Positions 52,290 through 61,776 of a DNA stretch of 64,000 nt are shown here, one piece after another. Made by a program: the position numbers and the translations under genes. Within the stretch, counting starts at the first letter, position 1; each line of letters starts with the position of its first letter. The notes beneath the pieces were generated by a model. That model was not told where the DNA came from. It was given only the letters and a program-made list of their open reading frames with translations, and made no database searches. The stretch comes from G965213525 sp965213525 (lineage in GTDB: Bacteria; Actinomycetota; Acidimicrobiia; Acidimicrobiales; Poriferisodalaceae): NCBI GenBank assembly GCA_965213525.1, contig OZ243889.1, forward strand, positions 1,116,001 to 1,180,000. The letters are read 5' to 3'.

Positions 52290-53713
52290 ATGACCACCGT
52301 GACCAGACCGACGATCGACCTCGTCGATCCGGCCAGCTTCGCCGGCAGCCAGCCCCACGCCGCCTTCGATTGGCTGCGTGAGCACGAGCCCGTGCACCGC
52401 CACGGCGAACCCGACGGTCCCGGGTTCTGGGCGGTGACCCGCCACGACCTGGTCACGGTGGTGGGCAAGGACGCCGGACGGTTCTCCTCTGAGCCGACGA
52501 TCATGTTGGCCGACCCCGACGAGGCCACCGATCTCGGTGAGCACCAGATGATGTTGATGTCTGACCCGCCCTTGCACACCCGGATGCGGCGCCTCGTCAG
52601 CCGCCGCTTCACCCCCAAGGCCGTGCGGGCCCTGGACGGATCGATCGCCCAGCTGGCGACCCGCATCGTCGACGGCGTGATCGAGCGGGGCGGATGCGAC
52701 CTCGTCACCGACCTGGCCGGTGAGATGCCGAGCTTCGTCATCGCCGACCTGCTCGGCATCCCCCTGGAGGACGGACGAGCGCTGTACCACCACACCGAGG
52801 CGCTGCACTCCTCACCAGAGGTCGTCGGCATCGAGGCCCAACGCGCGGCGTTCGGCCAGATGATGGCCTACAGCCAGCAGGTAAGCGGGGCGGATGCGAC
52901 CTCGTCACCGACCTGGCCGGTGAGATGCCGAGCTTCGTCATCGCCGACCTGCTCGGCATCCCCCTGGAGGACGGACGAGCGCTGTACCACCACACCGAGG
53001 CGCTGCACTCCTCACCAGAGGTCGTCGGCATCGAGGCCCAACGCGCGGCGTTCGGCCAGATGATGGCCTACAGCCAGCAGGTCTACGCCGAACGGACCGC
53101 TGACCCGGGCGATGATCTCGCCTCGCTCATCGCCACCGGCCGGGTCGACGAGCGCCCGGTCGACGAGATCGACTTCTTCTTGTGGTTCCTGCTGCTCGTC
53201 GACGCCGGTGGTGACACCACTCGCAACCTCGTGGGCGGCGGCATGCACGCCCTGTTCGAGCGACCCGACCAGCTGCGGTGGCTCGCCGAGGATCCGCGAG
53301 GACGTCTGCCCCGGGCGGTGGAGGAGCTGCTCCGCTTCGTCAGCCCGGTCATCCACATGCGCCGGACCGCCACCGCGGACACCGAGCTCGGCGGGCAGCA
53401 CATCGAGGCCGGCGACAAGGTCGTCATGTTCTACGGGGCGGCCAACCGCGATCCGGCGGTCTTCGATGACCCCCACCTCCTCGACCTCGGGCGTGACCCC
53501 AACCCCCACGTGGCCTTCGGTGGTGGTGGTCCGCACTTCTGCCTCGGGGCCCACCTCGCCCGCACCGAGATCATCGCCTTGATGGGTGAGATCCTCACCC
53601 GCCTCGACGATCTCGAGCCCGCCGGCGAACCGGGGTGGATGGCGTCGAACTTCATCTACGGGCCGACCACCCTGCCGGTGCGCTTCACCCCGGCGACTCG
53701 CACCGTCGCCTGA
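52290..53713 (+). pseudogene. Cytochrome P450, broken by a 199-bp duplication
   Basis: The frame starts at ATG 52290 (TIDLVDPASFAGSQPHAAFD) and reads as a bacterial P450 to MMAYSQQV, then shifts and stops at 53063. The second half continues in another frame from about 52925: LVDAGGDTTRNLVGGG (I-helix), VEELLRFVSPV (ExxR) and FGGGGPHFCLGAHLAR with the haem Cys. Bases 52684-52882 recur exactly at 52884-53082, a 200-base offset not divisible by three. Removing one copy gives an intact P450 of about 407 residues. It is a recent tandem duplication or an assembly error. Confidence 0.85.
52684..53082 (+). repeat. Perfect 199-bp tandem duplication
   Basis: Copies 52684-52882 and 52884-53082 are identical by eye, separated by a single A. 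Perfect identity including third codon positions means the event is very recent or artefactual. Confidence 0.95.
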
Positions 53714-53885
53714 GACCGGGGCGGCGGCGACGCGGCGCTCGGCCGTCTGAGGCGAGGCCTGACGGGGACGCCAGAGATGGCGTGCCACCGAGAGTGGCGC
53801 AACAGATCGACGACGGACACTCAACGTCGCATGTACAGGCTCCGACAGGGCAGGGGTCCACCCCCTAACCGCCCAGGAGCCTCAC

Positions 53886-56642
53886 GTGGCTACTCAGAGT
53901 ACACGACGAACGCGACTGTCGGTCGCGCTCGTCGCTGCGATCATCGTGCTCACCGCCCTCCCGGTGGCCGCGTCGGCCGACCCGGCCGCCTCGGGTCCGG
54001 TCCTGCCCGGCGCCACACCATGGGCGTTTCGATCCTCATCGATCGAGGGCGCCGGCTTCGTCAACGTCATCGCCCACGACCCCCACCACCCCGGGACCCT
54101 GCTCGCCGGCGGCGACGTGTCGGGCCTGCACCGCTCGACCGACGGCGGCCAGACGTGGGCCGCATCCAACCGTGGCATCACCCGCATCCCCGAGCTGTCG
54201 GTGGCGGCGATCGCCTACTCCCCGACCGTCCCAGATCTCATCTACGCCGCCGTGGGCGGAAAGAACGCCGCCGGCGGGGCGCTGCTCGTCTCAGAGGACG
54301 GGGGCGCCAGCTGGTCGTCGCGCTCACGAGAGGTCACCTTCTCGGGTGCGAACAACTTCGGGCACGACGTCCTGCCCGCTCCCCACCCCCGCTCCACGGG
54401 GCAGCTGCTCGTCGTCGCCGACGACGGCACCCTCTACGCAGGCACGTTCGACGACGGGGTGCACCGCTCGACCGACGGCGGGCGGAGCTGGAAGCACCTC
54501 GGGCTGCGGGGCCGGTTCATCCGCGGCATGGCTGCTGACCGCGACCGCCTCTACGTCGCGGCGTGGGATGGCGTCCACGTCATCACCGACGCCGACGGCG
54601 CGGCCCGGGCGTCGCACCTGACCGACTCACCCGCACGGGTCGAGGAGATCGCCGTCGACGGCGCCACGGTCGTGGCCGTGGCCGGCAAGGCGGGCATCTG
54701 GCGTTCGACCGACCGGGGTGGCACCTGGAGCCGCCAGCACAGCGACGGGGGCCTCTGGATGTCGGTGACCACCGGCGTCGACGCCGGTCGGACCGTCTGG
54801 TACGCCGGCTCTGACGATCCGCCCCGCCAGGGCAGTCGTCGTGACAGCGTCATCCGCTCACGCGACGGGGGCCGGACGTGGTCGCCGGTCACCGGGCCGG
54901 GCAGCGTCTCGACCGACGTCGGCGGCCCCGGAGGTGACCCATGGTGGTTCGCCAAGGACAACGGCTGGGCGATGATCGGCCAGGGGGGCTTCACCGCCGC
55001 CCAGATCACCGTGAGCCCCCACGACGGTCGCCACATCGGTGTGTCCGGACGCTCAGGGATCTGGGGCACCCGCGACGGCGCTGTCACCTGGCACCCGTGG
55101 GTGCGTGGGCTGGGCGTCACGGTGAACCAGGACGTGACCGCCGTGCGAGGGCCCCAGGACCAGTGGGCGGTCGCCAACACCGACTGGGTGACCTTCGCCA
55201 GCGGTGACGACCTCAACAGCCACGCCGACCAGCGCCCGCCCAAGGGCAACACGGCCTTCTCGATCGTGCCCGACAGCCCGTCCAACGAGGGCGGCATCGT
55301 CGTCGCCGTCGGCGACCGGGACCACAACAAGAACGGCGAGATCTACAGCAACCGGGACCACCTGCGCGGCGGACGGTGGGTCTCGGAGGGCTTCTTGAAC
55401 GCCACCGGCGGTCGGCGACCCTTCGGTGCCGTGGTCGGCGAGGACACCCAGGGCCGCCGGGTGCTGGTCGTGGCCAGTGACGGCGACGGTGTGTGGCGCC
55501 GGGTCGGCAACGGGCCGTGGCGGCGTTCTGGGGGCACCGCCATGCGCAACACCCCGGCGAACCGCACCGCTCCCCTGGCATGGGCCGAGGGCACCGACAC
55601 CGTCTACCTCTATGACGCCGCCCAGGGTCTGTACCGCTCGAACGACGCGGGCGCATCGTTCTCGTTGATCTCGGCGACGACGTCGAACCGGTGGTTGTCG
55701 GGGTTCATGGCCCTTGACCCCACCGACCCGGGCCGGGTCTACATCAGCCGCCTCAACCGCGAGGTCTGGCGCCTCGACGGGGCTGACGGGCCCGCCACGC
55801 ACGTGCGCGCCACCCGCCTCGACGGGGTGTCGAGCCCCGGCCCGCTGGTCGTGGCCCCCGACGGCACGGTGATCGTGACGGGCAACGCCCTCGCTGACGA
55901 CGTGGCGCTGTGGGTGTCCGGCGATCACGGCGACCGCTGGGTCGACGTCGCCGACGACGCCTACCGGGCGGCGGCCGGCTTCCCCTGGCAGATCGCCATG
56001 GCCGAGGACGGGACCCTCGTGCTCGCCCTGTTCGGCAACGGCGCCATCGTCGGTGACGTGCTCGACGGCATCGGCGCCGTCTCGATCGGGACCAAGGTGC
56101 CGACGACGACGGCGGCGCCCGATGTCACCGAACCCCCTGTCACGGTGGCGCCGACCACGGCGGCGCCCACGACGGCGGCGCCCACGACGGCGGCGCCCAC
56201 GACGGTGGCGCCGACCACGGCGGCGCCCACGACGGCGGCGCCCACGACGGCGGCGCCCACGACGGCGGCGCCGACCACGGTGGCCCCCCCGGCCGGCGAG
56301 GTCGACCAGACCCCGACGGTGAGGTGGAGCCGCCCCGCCACCGGCAGCACCGGGCTGGCGGGCAAGGTGACCCTGACGGGCATCAGCAACGACGATCGCG
56401 CCGTCGCCGAGGTGCAGGTGTCGGTCAAGGACCGCGGCACCGGCCAGTGGCTGCGTGCCGACGGGTCGTGGGGTCGCTTCGAGTGGGTCGACGCCCGTGC
56501 GGCCCGTCCCGGCAGTCACCGCACCACCTGGTCACTGCCGATCCAGGTGCCGGCGGGATCGCGGTTCTTCGCCCAGGTGCGAGCCGTCGATGACGCCGGT
56601 CAGATCTCCGAGGTTCGTCCCTCGGTGGCCTGGAGCAGCTGA
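53886..56642 (+). CDS. Secreted Asp-box beta-propeller protein
   Basis: A 918-residue exported protein. GTG 53886 has AGGAG six bases upstream and a signal peptide ending VAASA. Residues ~45-730 hold many Asp-box (BNR) repeats such as HRSTDGGQTWAAS, HRSTDGGRSWKHL and IRSRDGGRTWSPV, as in sialidases, GH74 xyloglucanases and sortilin-like propellers. Then a (TTAAP)n linker and a C-terminal ~110-residue Ig-like domain (GKVTLTGISNDDRAVAEVQV). No clear catalytic residues were identified; carbohydrate binding or cleavage outside the cell is plausible. Confidence 0.75.
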   Translation: MATQSTRRTRLSVALVAAIIVLTALPVAASADPAASGPVLPGATPWAFRSSSIEGAGFVNVIAHDPHHPGTLLAGGDVSGLHRSTDGGQTWAASNRGITRIPELSVAAIAYSPTVPDLIYAAVGGKNAAGGALLVSEDGGASWSSRSREVTFSGANNFGHDVLPAPHPRSTGQLLVVADDGTLYAGTFDDGVHRSTDGGRSWKHLGLRGRFIRGMAADRDRLYVAAWDGVHVITDADGAARASHLTDSPARVEEIAVDGATVVAVAGKAGIWRSTDRGGTWSRQHSDGGLWMSVTTGVDAGRTVWYAGSDDPPRQGSRRDSVIRSRDGGRTWSPVTGPGSVSTDVGGPGGDPWWFAKDNGWAMIGQGGFTAAQITVSPHDGRHIGVSGRSGIWGTRDGAVTWHPWVRGLGVTVNQDVTAVRGPQDQWAVANTDWVTFASGDDLNSHADQRPPKGNTAFSIVPDSPSNEGGIVVAVGDRDHNKNGEIYSNRDHLRGGRWVSEGFLNATGGRRPFGAVVGEDTQGRRVLVVASDGDGVWRRVGNGPWRRSGGTAMRNTPANRTAPLAWAEGTDTVYLYDAAQGLYRSNDAGASFSLISATTSNRWLSGFMALDPTDPGRVYISRLNREVWRLDGADGPATHVRATRLDGVSSPGPLVVAPDGTVIVTGNALADDVALWVSGDHGDRWVDVADDAYRAAAGFPWQIAMAEDGTLVLALFGNGAIVGDVLDGIGAVSIGTKVPTTTAAPDVTEPPVTVAPTTAAPTTAAPTTAAPTTVAPTTAAPTTAAPTTAAPTTAAPTTVAPPAGEVDQTPTVRWSRPATGSTGLAGKVTLTGISNDDRAVAEVQVSVKDRGTGQWLRADGSWGRFEWVDARAARPGSHRTTWSLPIQVPAGSRFFAQVRAVDDAGQISEVRPSVAWSS
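56144..56287 (+). repeat. 15-bp repeat encoding a TTAAP linker
   Basis: About nine units of GCGCCCACGACGGCG. In frame they encode (APTTA)n, with Val replacing Ala in some, a flexible and possibly glycosylated linker. Confidence 0.9.
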
Positions 56643-56782
56643 ACCGTCGATCCAGCCGGGTCGTCCGAGCTGCTGGCCCGTGGGCTGGTGGGCCCAGCGT
56701 CCGGTAGCCGCCACGGCCGCCGAGCGTCAGACGAGGGCCGGGGTCAGCGGGGTCTCCCCGCCGGCCTCGGCCTTCGACGCGC

Positions 56783-59350
56783 TCACCAGCTGCTGCCGCC
56801 CCCGAAGCCGCCGCCGAACCCGCCGCCGCCGAACCCGCCGAAGCCGCCGCCGAACCCGCCGCCCCAGCCCGATCCGCCCCAGCCGGACGAGCCGCCCGCG
56901 CCGCCGGCGAAGGTCCCCCCGCCAAAGCCCCCGAACCAGTCGGGTTGATCGGACCAGGACGGGTCGGAGTACACAGGCTCCCAGCCGTAGGCCTGCTGGT
57001 CGCCACCGGTCAGCATCCAGTGGAAGAAGAAGAAGGTGAACGGGTCGAACGTGCCGAGCCCGGCGGCGATGGGTCGACCGGTCCAGGTGTCGTTGCGATC
57101 GCTCGTCCCGTCGTGGGCCAGCTCGGCAGCGAAGCGGTCGGCGTCATCGATCGACGAGCGGGCCAGGGACTGGCGCTGGGCGGCGTAGGCGAGGGCGAAC
57201 TCCCGGGGACCCCGGGGATCAGACGCCCCGAAGGCCGCCGCCACGTCGGCGTAGGCGCCGACGAGCCCGAGCGCTCCGAGGGCGGACCGGGCCTCGGCCC
57301 AACGGCGCATCGCCTGGGCCGGCTCCATCGACACGGCCAGCACGCCTGCGATCGTGCGGGCGACCCCGGGGTCGACGTCGTGGCCGATGAGCTGGTCGTG
57401 CAGCTCGCCGAGGACGACGAAGCCGCCCTCACGTCGGCGCAGCAGCGCCACCGCGATCGACAGCGGGATGCCCTCGGCCTCGGCCGCCTGCCGCACCCGG
57501 GCGATCTCGCCGGGGTCGGTCAGACCGGCGACGGCCTGCTCGGCGCTCTCCCCGGGCGAGAAGCCCTGACGGCGGTTGTGCTCGTAGACGTCGAGGAACT
57601 CGTCGACGTCGTCCTCGTCCCGGTTGAGGATCAACAGTGCGGCCAGCGCGGCCGGGTCGAGCCCGTCGCGCTGCAGCTCGGCGGACCGCTCGAGACGGAT
57701 CCGCACCTGCTCGTAGATCTCGACCGATGCACCGGCGTCGAGGTCGACGTCGGCGAGGGCGGCGGCGACCGCTGGACGGGCGGTGCTCTCGGGCAGCCGT
57801 TCGTAGAGGTCACCGAGGCGGCGGGTCTTGTGCTCGGCGAGGTCATAGGACCGCTCGAGGTGAGCGACCTCCTCGGCGAGCGGGTCGTCGCCGTCCAACA
57901 CGGGCCCCGCCCGGTGGAAGCGCTCGCCGAGATCGGTCACCAGCACCTCACCGACAGGGGTGGGCACGAGGTGATCCTCGATGATGCGCCCTGCTCGGCG
58001 TCGAGCCTCGGCCACCCGGTGGGGACGGACCGCCGAGACCAGCTCGTCGAGCTCACGAAGGCGCACGTCGAAGGTGGCGTCGTCATCGAGATCGACCGCC
58101 AGGGCCTCAGCGGCCAGCGCCTGGGTCCCGTCGTCGAGGACGTCGCGCTCGCCGGTGGCGGCGAGCTCGAGCGGCACCTCGGTGCCAGCGCGCAGGCGAT
58201 CGGCGTCGATGAGCTGCACCAGACCGGCGGCGGCCAGCGACGGCACGATCTCGGGCCCCTGGACGAGGCGCCGGTCCAACAGCTCATCGAGCGCCGACAG
58301 CGCGACCGAGGTGGGCACTGCTGGGCCGCCCTCACCGTCGACGGCCACGGCGTACTCGGCGGGGCGGGGGATCTCGGCGCCGGTGACCTCGAGCCGGTCG
58401 AGCTGCGCGTCGACCAGGGCGGCGCGGCGGCGGTGCTCGGCGTCGTGGCGTTGGCGTCGGCGGGCGTTGCGGTTCGAGAGCGCCAACGCACCAGCGCCAC
58501 CGGCGGCGACGAGGCCGAGGACGACGAGCGGCGCCGCCGAGGACCCACCGTCGTCGGTGCTGGCAGGCGGAGCGGGGTCGGCGACGCCGCCGGCGCCCGG
58601 ATCGCCGCCCGGATCGGCCGGAGCGAGCTGCTGGCTGATGGCGGCGGCGATGGCGATGATGCCGCCGTCGAAGTCACCAGCTCCGAAGAAGTTGTCGCCC
58701 GCCGAGGCCAGTCGGTCCCCGTCCGACAGCGTGTCTGCGAGCCCGGGGCCCCACACGACGGCCGAACGTCGGCCACCCACATCGACGACGACGACGATGC
58801 CGTCGTCGCGGTCGGCGTCACCGACCCCCCAGGCGTCCCCGAGCCGTTCGGCGAAGTCCTCGGCGCCACCGGGGGCGTCGGACACGGTGACCACCGCCAT
58901 CTGGCGGCCGTGGGTGGACACCTCACGGGCGACCGCCGCCTCCACCCGGGCTTGGTCGGCCAACACCCCGGCGCCGTCGGTGACGAAGCCCTCGCAGGTG
59001 TCCAGGCTCTCGAACGGGGGGCACGAACCGGCACCCGGCGTCGGGACGGTGTCACCGACCCCCGGTCCGTCGACAGCGGACGTGGTGGCGTCGCCGCCAG
59101 GGGCCGAGACCGCCGGGGCCTCATCATCGACCACGGCTCCGAGCGGCACAGCCAGCCCCAACGCGGCCCCACCGGCGGGCACAGCCGGCCCCAACGCGGC
59201 CCCACCGGCGGGCACAGCCGGCCCCAACGCGGCCCCACCGGCGGGCGAGGCGGTCGATCCGAGCACCACGACGGCCGACACGACGGCGAGCACCGGCATC
59301 GACAGCCGCCGGCGGGGGGCCATCTGAGAACACCCAGCCGGTCGGTCCAT
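56783..59350 (-). CDS. TPM-domain membrane protein with Gly-rich tail
   Basis: An 855-residue exported and membrane-anchored protein: a signal sequence, a repeat (PAGGAALGPAV, three copies), then a TPM domain (about 110-250; VTDGAGVLADQARVEAAVAR, DDGIVVVVDVGGRRSAVVWG). A transmembrane helix follows near 275-295 (PLVVLGLVAAGGAGALAL), then a long helical cytoplasmic part and a tail rich in GGFGGG ending SSW. TPM proteins act in envelope or photosystem maintenance elsewhere. ATG 59350 or 59323 may be the start. Function here unknown. Confidence 0.7.
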   Translation of the reverse strand: MDRPAGCSQMAPRRRLSMPVLAVVSAVVVLGSTASPAGGAALGPAVPAGGAALGPAVPAGGAALGLAVPLGAVVDDEAPAVSAPGGDATTSAVDGPGVGDTVPTPGAGSCPPFESLDTCEGFVTDGAGVLADQARVEAAVAREVSTHGRQMAVVTVSDAPGGAEDFAERLGDAWGVGDADRDDGIVVVVDVGGRRSAVVWGPGLADTLSDGDRLASAGDNFFGAGDFDGGIIAIAAAISQQLAPADPGGDPGAGGVADPAPPASTDDGGSSAAPLVVLGLVAAGGAGALALSNRNARRRQRHDAEHRRRAALVDAQLDRLEVTGAEIPRPAEYAVAVDGEGGPAVPTSVALSALDELLDRRLVQGPEIVPSLAAAGLVQLIDADRLRAGTEVPLELAATGERDVLDDGTQALAAEALAVDLDDDATFDVRLRELDELVSAVRPHRVAEARRRAGRIIEDHLVPTPVGEVLVTDLGERFHRAGPVLDGDDPLAEEVAHLERSYDLAEHKTRRLGDLYERLPESTARPAVAAALADVDLDAGASVEIYEQVRIRLERSAELQRDGLDPAALAALLILNRDEDDVDEFLDVYEHNRRQGFSPGESAEQAVAGLTDPGEIARVRQAAEAEGIPLSIAVALLRRREGGFVVLGELHDQLIGHDVDPGVARTIAGVLAVSMEPAQAMRRWAEARSALGALGLVGAYADVAAAFGASDPRGPREFALAYAAQRQSLARSSIDDADRFAAELAHDGTSDRNDTWTGRPIAAGLGTFDPFTFFFFHWMLTGGDQQAYGWEPVYSDPSWSDQPDWFGGFGGGTFAGGAGGSSGWGGSGWGGGFGGGFGGFGGGGFGGGFGGGSSW
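59148..59246 (+). repeat. 33-bp tandem repeat, three copies
   Basis: Units at 59148, 59181 and 59214 (CACAGCCGGCCCCAACGCGG…). In frame on the minus strand they encode (PAGGAALGPAV)3 just after the signal sequence of the TPM-domain protein. Confidence 0.9.
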
Positions 59351-59377
59351 CCCCTCAGTCTGGCGTCCCCCGGGCCC

Positions 59378-60589
59378 TCACCGGGGATCCGGCGCGCCAG
59401 GGACGAGGCTGGCGGCGATCTCGACCAGACGATCATCAGCGCCTCGAGGTCCCGTGAGGGCGACGCCGACCGGGCGACCGTCGAGCCCGGCGAGCGGCAG
59501 GCTCACCACCGGCAGGCCCAACAGGCTGGCCGGAGCCGTGAAGGCCAGCGTCCTGGCCCGGCGCGGGTCATCCCCCGGGGCGTTCGGGTCAGGCGGCGGG
59601 GCCACCTCGGGCGCGGTCGGGTGGACGATCACCCCGTCGTCGCCGAGCAACTCGGCGACCATCTGCTCGAGGCCCTCGCGAACGCCCGCTGCTGCGTCCG
59701 CGTCGGCCTGCTGGGCCCGGGACGCACGCTCGAACCGCTGGCGCACCCTGGCCCCCAGGGCCGGCTCGTGCTCGCTGATCCACCCGCCGTGGGCCGCCCA
59801 CACCTCGACCAGCTGCAGGGCTCTGAAGACGTCCCGGCAGGCCTCGACACCGTCAGGGCCGCAGAGCTGCACGTGCTCGACACCGACGCCCAGCCGGGCA
59901 GCGACCGCCTCGGTGGCATCCACCGCGGCATCGGCCACGCCGGGATCGGCGAGGGCGACGAGGTCATCGGCGATCAGGATCCTTCGAAGCGGCGGTTGCC
60001 TCGTGGGCGGCCCGGCGACCGCTCGCCAGGCCGTGCGGAGCGCGGTCCCGTCCCGGGCGAACGTGCCCACCGTGTCGAAGGACGGGGCGAGCGGGACGAG
60101 GCCGCGGGTCGACAGGCGACCGTGGGTCGGGCGGATCCCGACGAGTCCGCAGTACGACGCCGGCACCCTGATCGAGCCGGCGGTGTCGGTGCCGAGGGCG
60201 ACGTCGACCAGCGAAGCCGCCACCGCCACCGCCGATCCGCTCGACGAGCCACCCGGCAGGCGACCGGGGGCGGCGGGGTTGCGGGGGGTGCCGTGGTGCA
60301 CGTTCTCCCCGTCGAGGCCGAAGGCGAGCTCGTCACAGACGGTCACCCCCACCAGGTCCATGCCCGAGGCCAGCAGGGCGTGCACCACCGGAGCGTGCGT
60401 GGCGGCCGGGTCGTGGGTGGCCGCCCACGTCGGGTTGCCGGCGCCGGTGACCCGGCCCGCCACGTCGATGACGTCCTTGACCGCGAACGTCAGACCAGCG
60501 GCGGGACCAGCGGGCGCGCCCTGGACCGCCACCTCGGGGCCGACGACGAACGCCCCGACGTCGTCCGCCGTGCGCTCGCGCCCGGTCAT
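59378..60589 (-). CDS. Amidase signature-family enzyme
   Basis: A 403-residue cytoplasmic amidase. The Ser-cisSer-Lys triad is visible: FAVKDVIDVAGRVTGAGNP (Lys), GGSSSGSAVAVAASLVDVAL (cis-Ser) and GTDTAGSIRVPASYCGLVGI (nucleophile Ser). HPTAPEVAPPPD and LGLPVVSLPLAGLDGRPVGV are typical C-terminal blocks. ATG 60589. It is divergent from the Rieske oxygenase. The substrate is unknown; the short length suggests an AtzE/AmiA-like small-amide hydrolase. Confidence 0.8.
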   Translation of the reverse strand: MTGRERTADDVGAFVVGPEVAVQGAPAGPAAGLTFAVKDVIDVAGRVTGAGNPTWAATHDPAATHAPVVHALLASGMDLVGVTVCDELAFGLDGENVHHGTPRNPAAPGRLPGGSSSGSAVAVAASLVDVALGTDTAGSIRVPASYCGLVGIRPTHGRLSTRGLVPLAPSFDTVGTFARDGTALRTAWRAVAGPPTRQPPLRRILIADDLVALADPGVADAAVDATEAVAARLGVGVEHVQLCGPDGVEACRDVFRALQLVEVWAAHGGWISEHEPALGARVRQRFERASRAQQADADAAAGVREGLEQMVAELLGDDGVIVHPTAPEVAPPPDPNAPGDDPRRARTLAFTAPASLLGLPVVSLPLAGLDGRPVGVALTGPRGADDRLVEIAASLVPGAPDPR

Positions 60590-60756
60590 CCGCGCACCGT
60601 AGCGACCGCCCGCGACACCGCAGCGCGACGCCGACGGGCGCTGCGCCTCGTGGCGTCCCAGGCGCCGGCTGTGACCCCGAGCCGTAACGCTGCGGAAAAC
60701 GCCGGGCCATCGCCGGGTGCGAAGGTGCGCCGCCGTCGCTGACCGGGGGGTCGCTC

Positions 60757-61776
60757 GTGCTCGTCCACCAGATGCCGTTCCTCGAGGACCACTGGTGCCC
60801 GGTCGCCCGGGTCGGCGACGTCGATGACGGGCCCCGCACGGTGACCTTGTTCGGGCGGCAGTTCACCCTCTGGCGTGGCGCCGACGGCGGCGAGCACTGC
60901 CTCACCCAGCACCACTGCCCCCACCGCTCCGCCGAGCTGGGGGCCGGCTGGCTCGACGGCGGCGAGCTCGTCTGCCCCTACCACGGCTGGCGCTTCGACG
61001 TGGCCGGCACCTGCACCCGCATCCCCCAGCTGGACCCCGGCCTGCCCATCCCGTCGCGCGCCGGGCTGAGCACCTGGCCGGTCGTCGAGCGCTACGGCCT
61101 CGTGTGGACCTGTGTCGGTGACCCCGTCAGCGACGGCCCCCCGGCCTGGCCCGAGGCCGACGAGGGCGGTTGGCGCGTCGCGGTCGAGTTCTTCGAGGAG
61201 TGGGCGGTGGCCGCCCCCCGCATCATCGACAACGTCTTGGACCAGTCCCACCCCGCCTACGTCCACCGGGGCACCTTCGGTGACACCAGCCGGGCGCTCG
61301 TCCCCCGCTACGACGTCGAACCGACCGCTACCGGGTTCCGGGCGCGCATCGCCGCGGAGACGAAGGGCGTCGGGGTGCAGATGGGCGTGAGCGCAGACGA
61401 GACCCTCACCTTCGAGCGCCTCACCGAGGTCGAGCTGGTGACGCCCCTGGTCACCCGGGTCCGGCTGCACAACGGCTCGAGCGGCCCGGACTACTGCTTC
61501 TTCGGGCCCATCACCCCCATCGACGACCACCGCTCGATGTACTGCCGCATCACCGCCCTGGCCGGCAGCGAGCAGGAGCAACCCTTCGAGCCCTTCACCG
61601 CCTTCGGGCACCGGGTGAAGGAGGAGGACCGGGTGCTGCTCGAGACGACCCGACCGGACCTGCCCCTCGACCTGACGAGCGAGGTCCACCTCCGGGCCGA
61701 CCGGACGACGCTCGAGTACCGCCGCCACCTCGCCCGGGCCCTCGACGCCCACCTCGCCGGATCGGCGCTGCGGTGA
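60757..61776 (+). CDS. Rieske non-haem iron oxygenase
   Basis: A 339-residue oxygenase alpha-subunit-type protein. The Rieske cluster is CPHRSAELGAGW plus CPYHGWRF (Cys-x-His … Cys-x2-His). The mononuclear iron site is in NVLDQSHPAYVHRGTFGD, with two His and preceding Asp. It resembles the phenylpropionate/vanillate O-demethylase-like and PaO-type branch. The start is GTG 60757, or ATG 60772. The stop overlaps the ABC ATPase start (GTGA), so substrate import and oxidation appear coupled. Confidence 0.8.
   Translation: MLVHQMPFLEDHWCPVARVGDVDDGPRTVTLFGRQFTLWRGADGGEHCLTQHHCPHRSAELGAGWLDGGELVCPYHGWRFDVAGTCTRIPQLDPGLPIPSRAGLSTWPVVERYGLVWTCVGDPVSDGPPAWPEADEGGWRVAVEFFEEWAVAAPRIIDNVLDQSHPAYVHRGTFGDTSRALVPRYDVEPTATGFRARIAAETKGVGVQMGVSADETLTFERLTEVELVTPLVTRVRLHNGSSGPDYCFFGPITPIDDHRSMYCRITALAGSEQEQPFEPFTAFGHRVKEEDRVLLETTRPDLPLDLTSEVHLRADRTTLEYRRHLARALDAHLAGSALR

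Noticed and set aside
56144..56287. CRISPR-like regular repeats
   Set aside because: In-frame 15-bp coding repeat of a Thr/Ala/Pro linker.
56945..60742. A 1265-codon open frame on the plus strand across the TPM-protein and amidase genes
   Set aside because: It is antisense to two well-supported genes, has a composition of His/Gly/Val/Arg with no domain, and is explained by high GC at third positions of the real genes.
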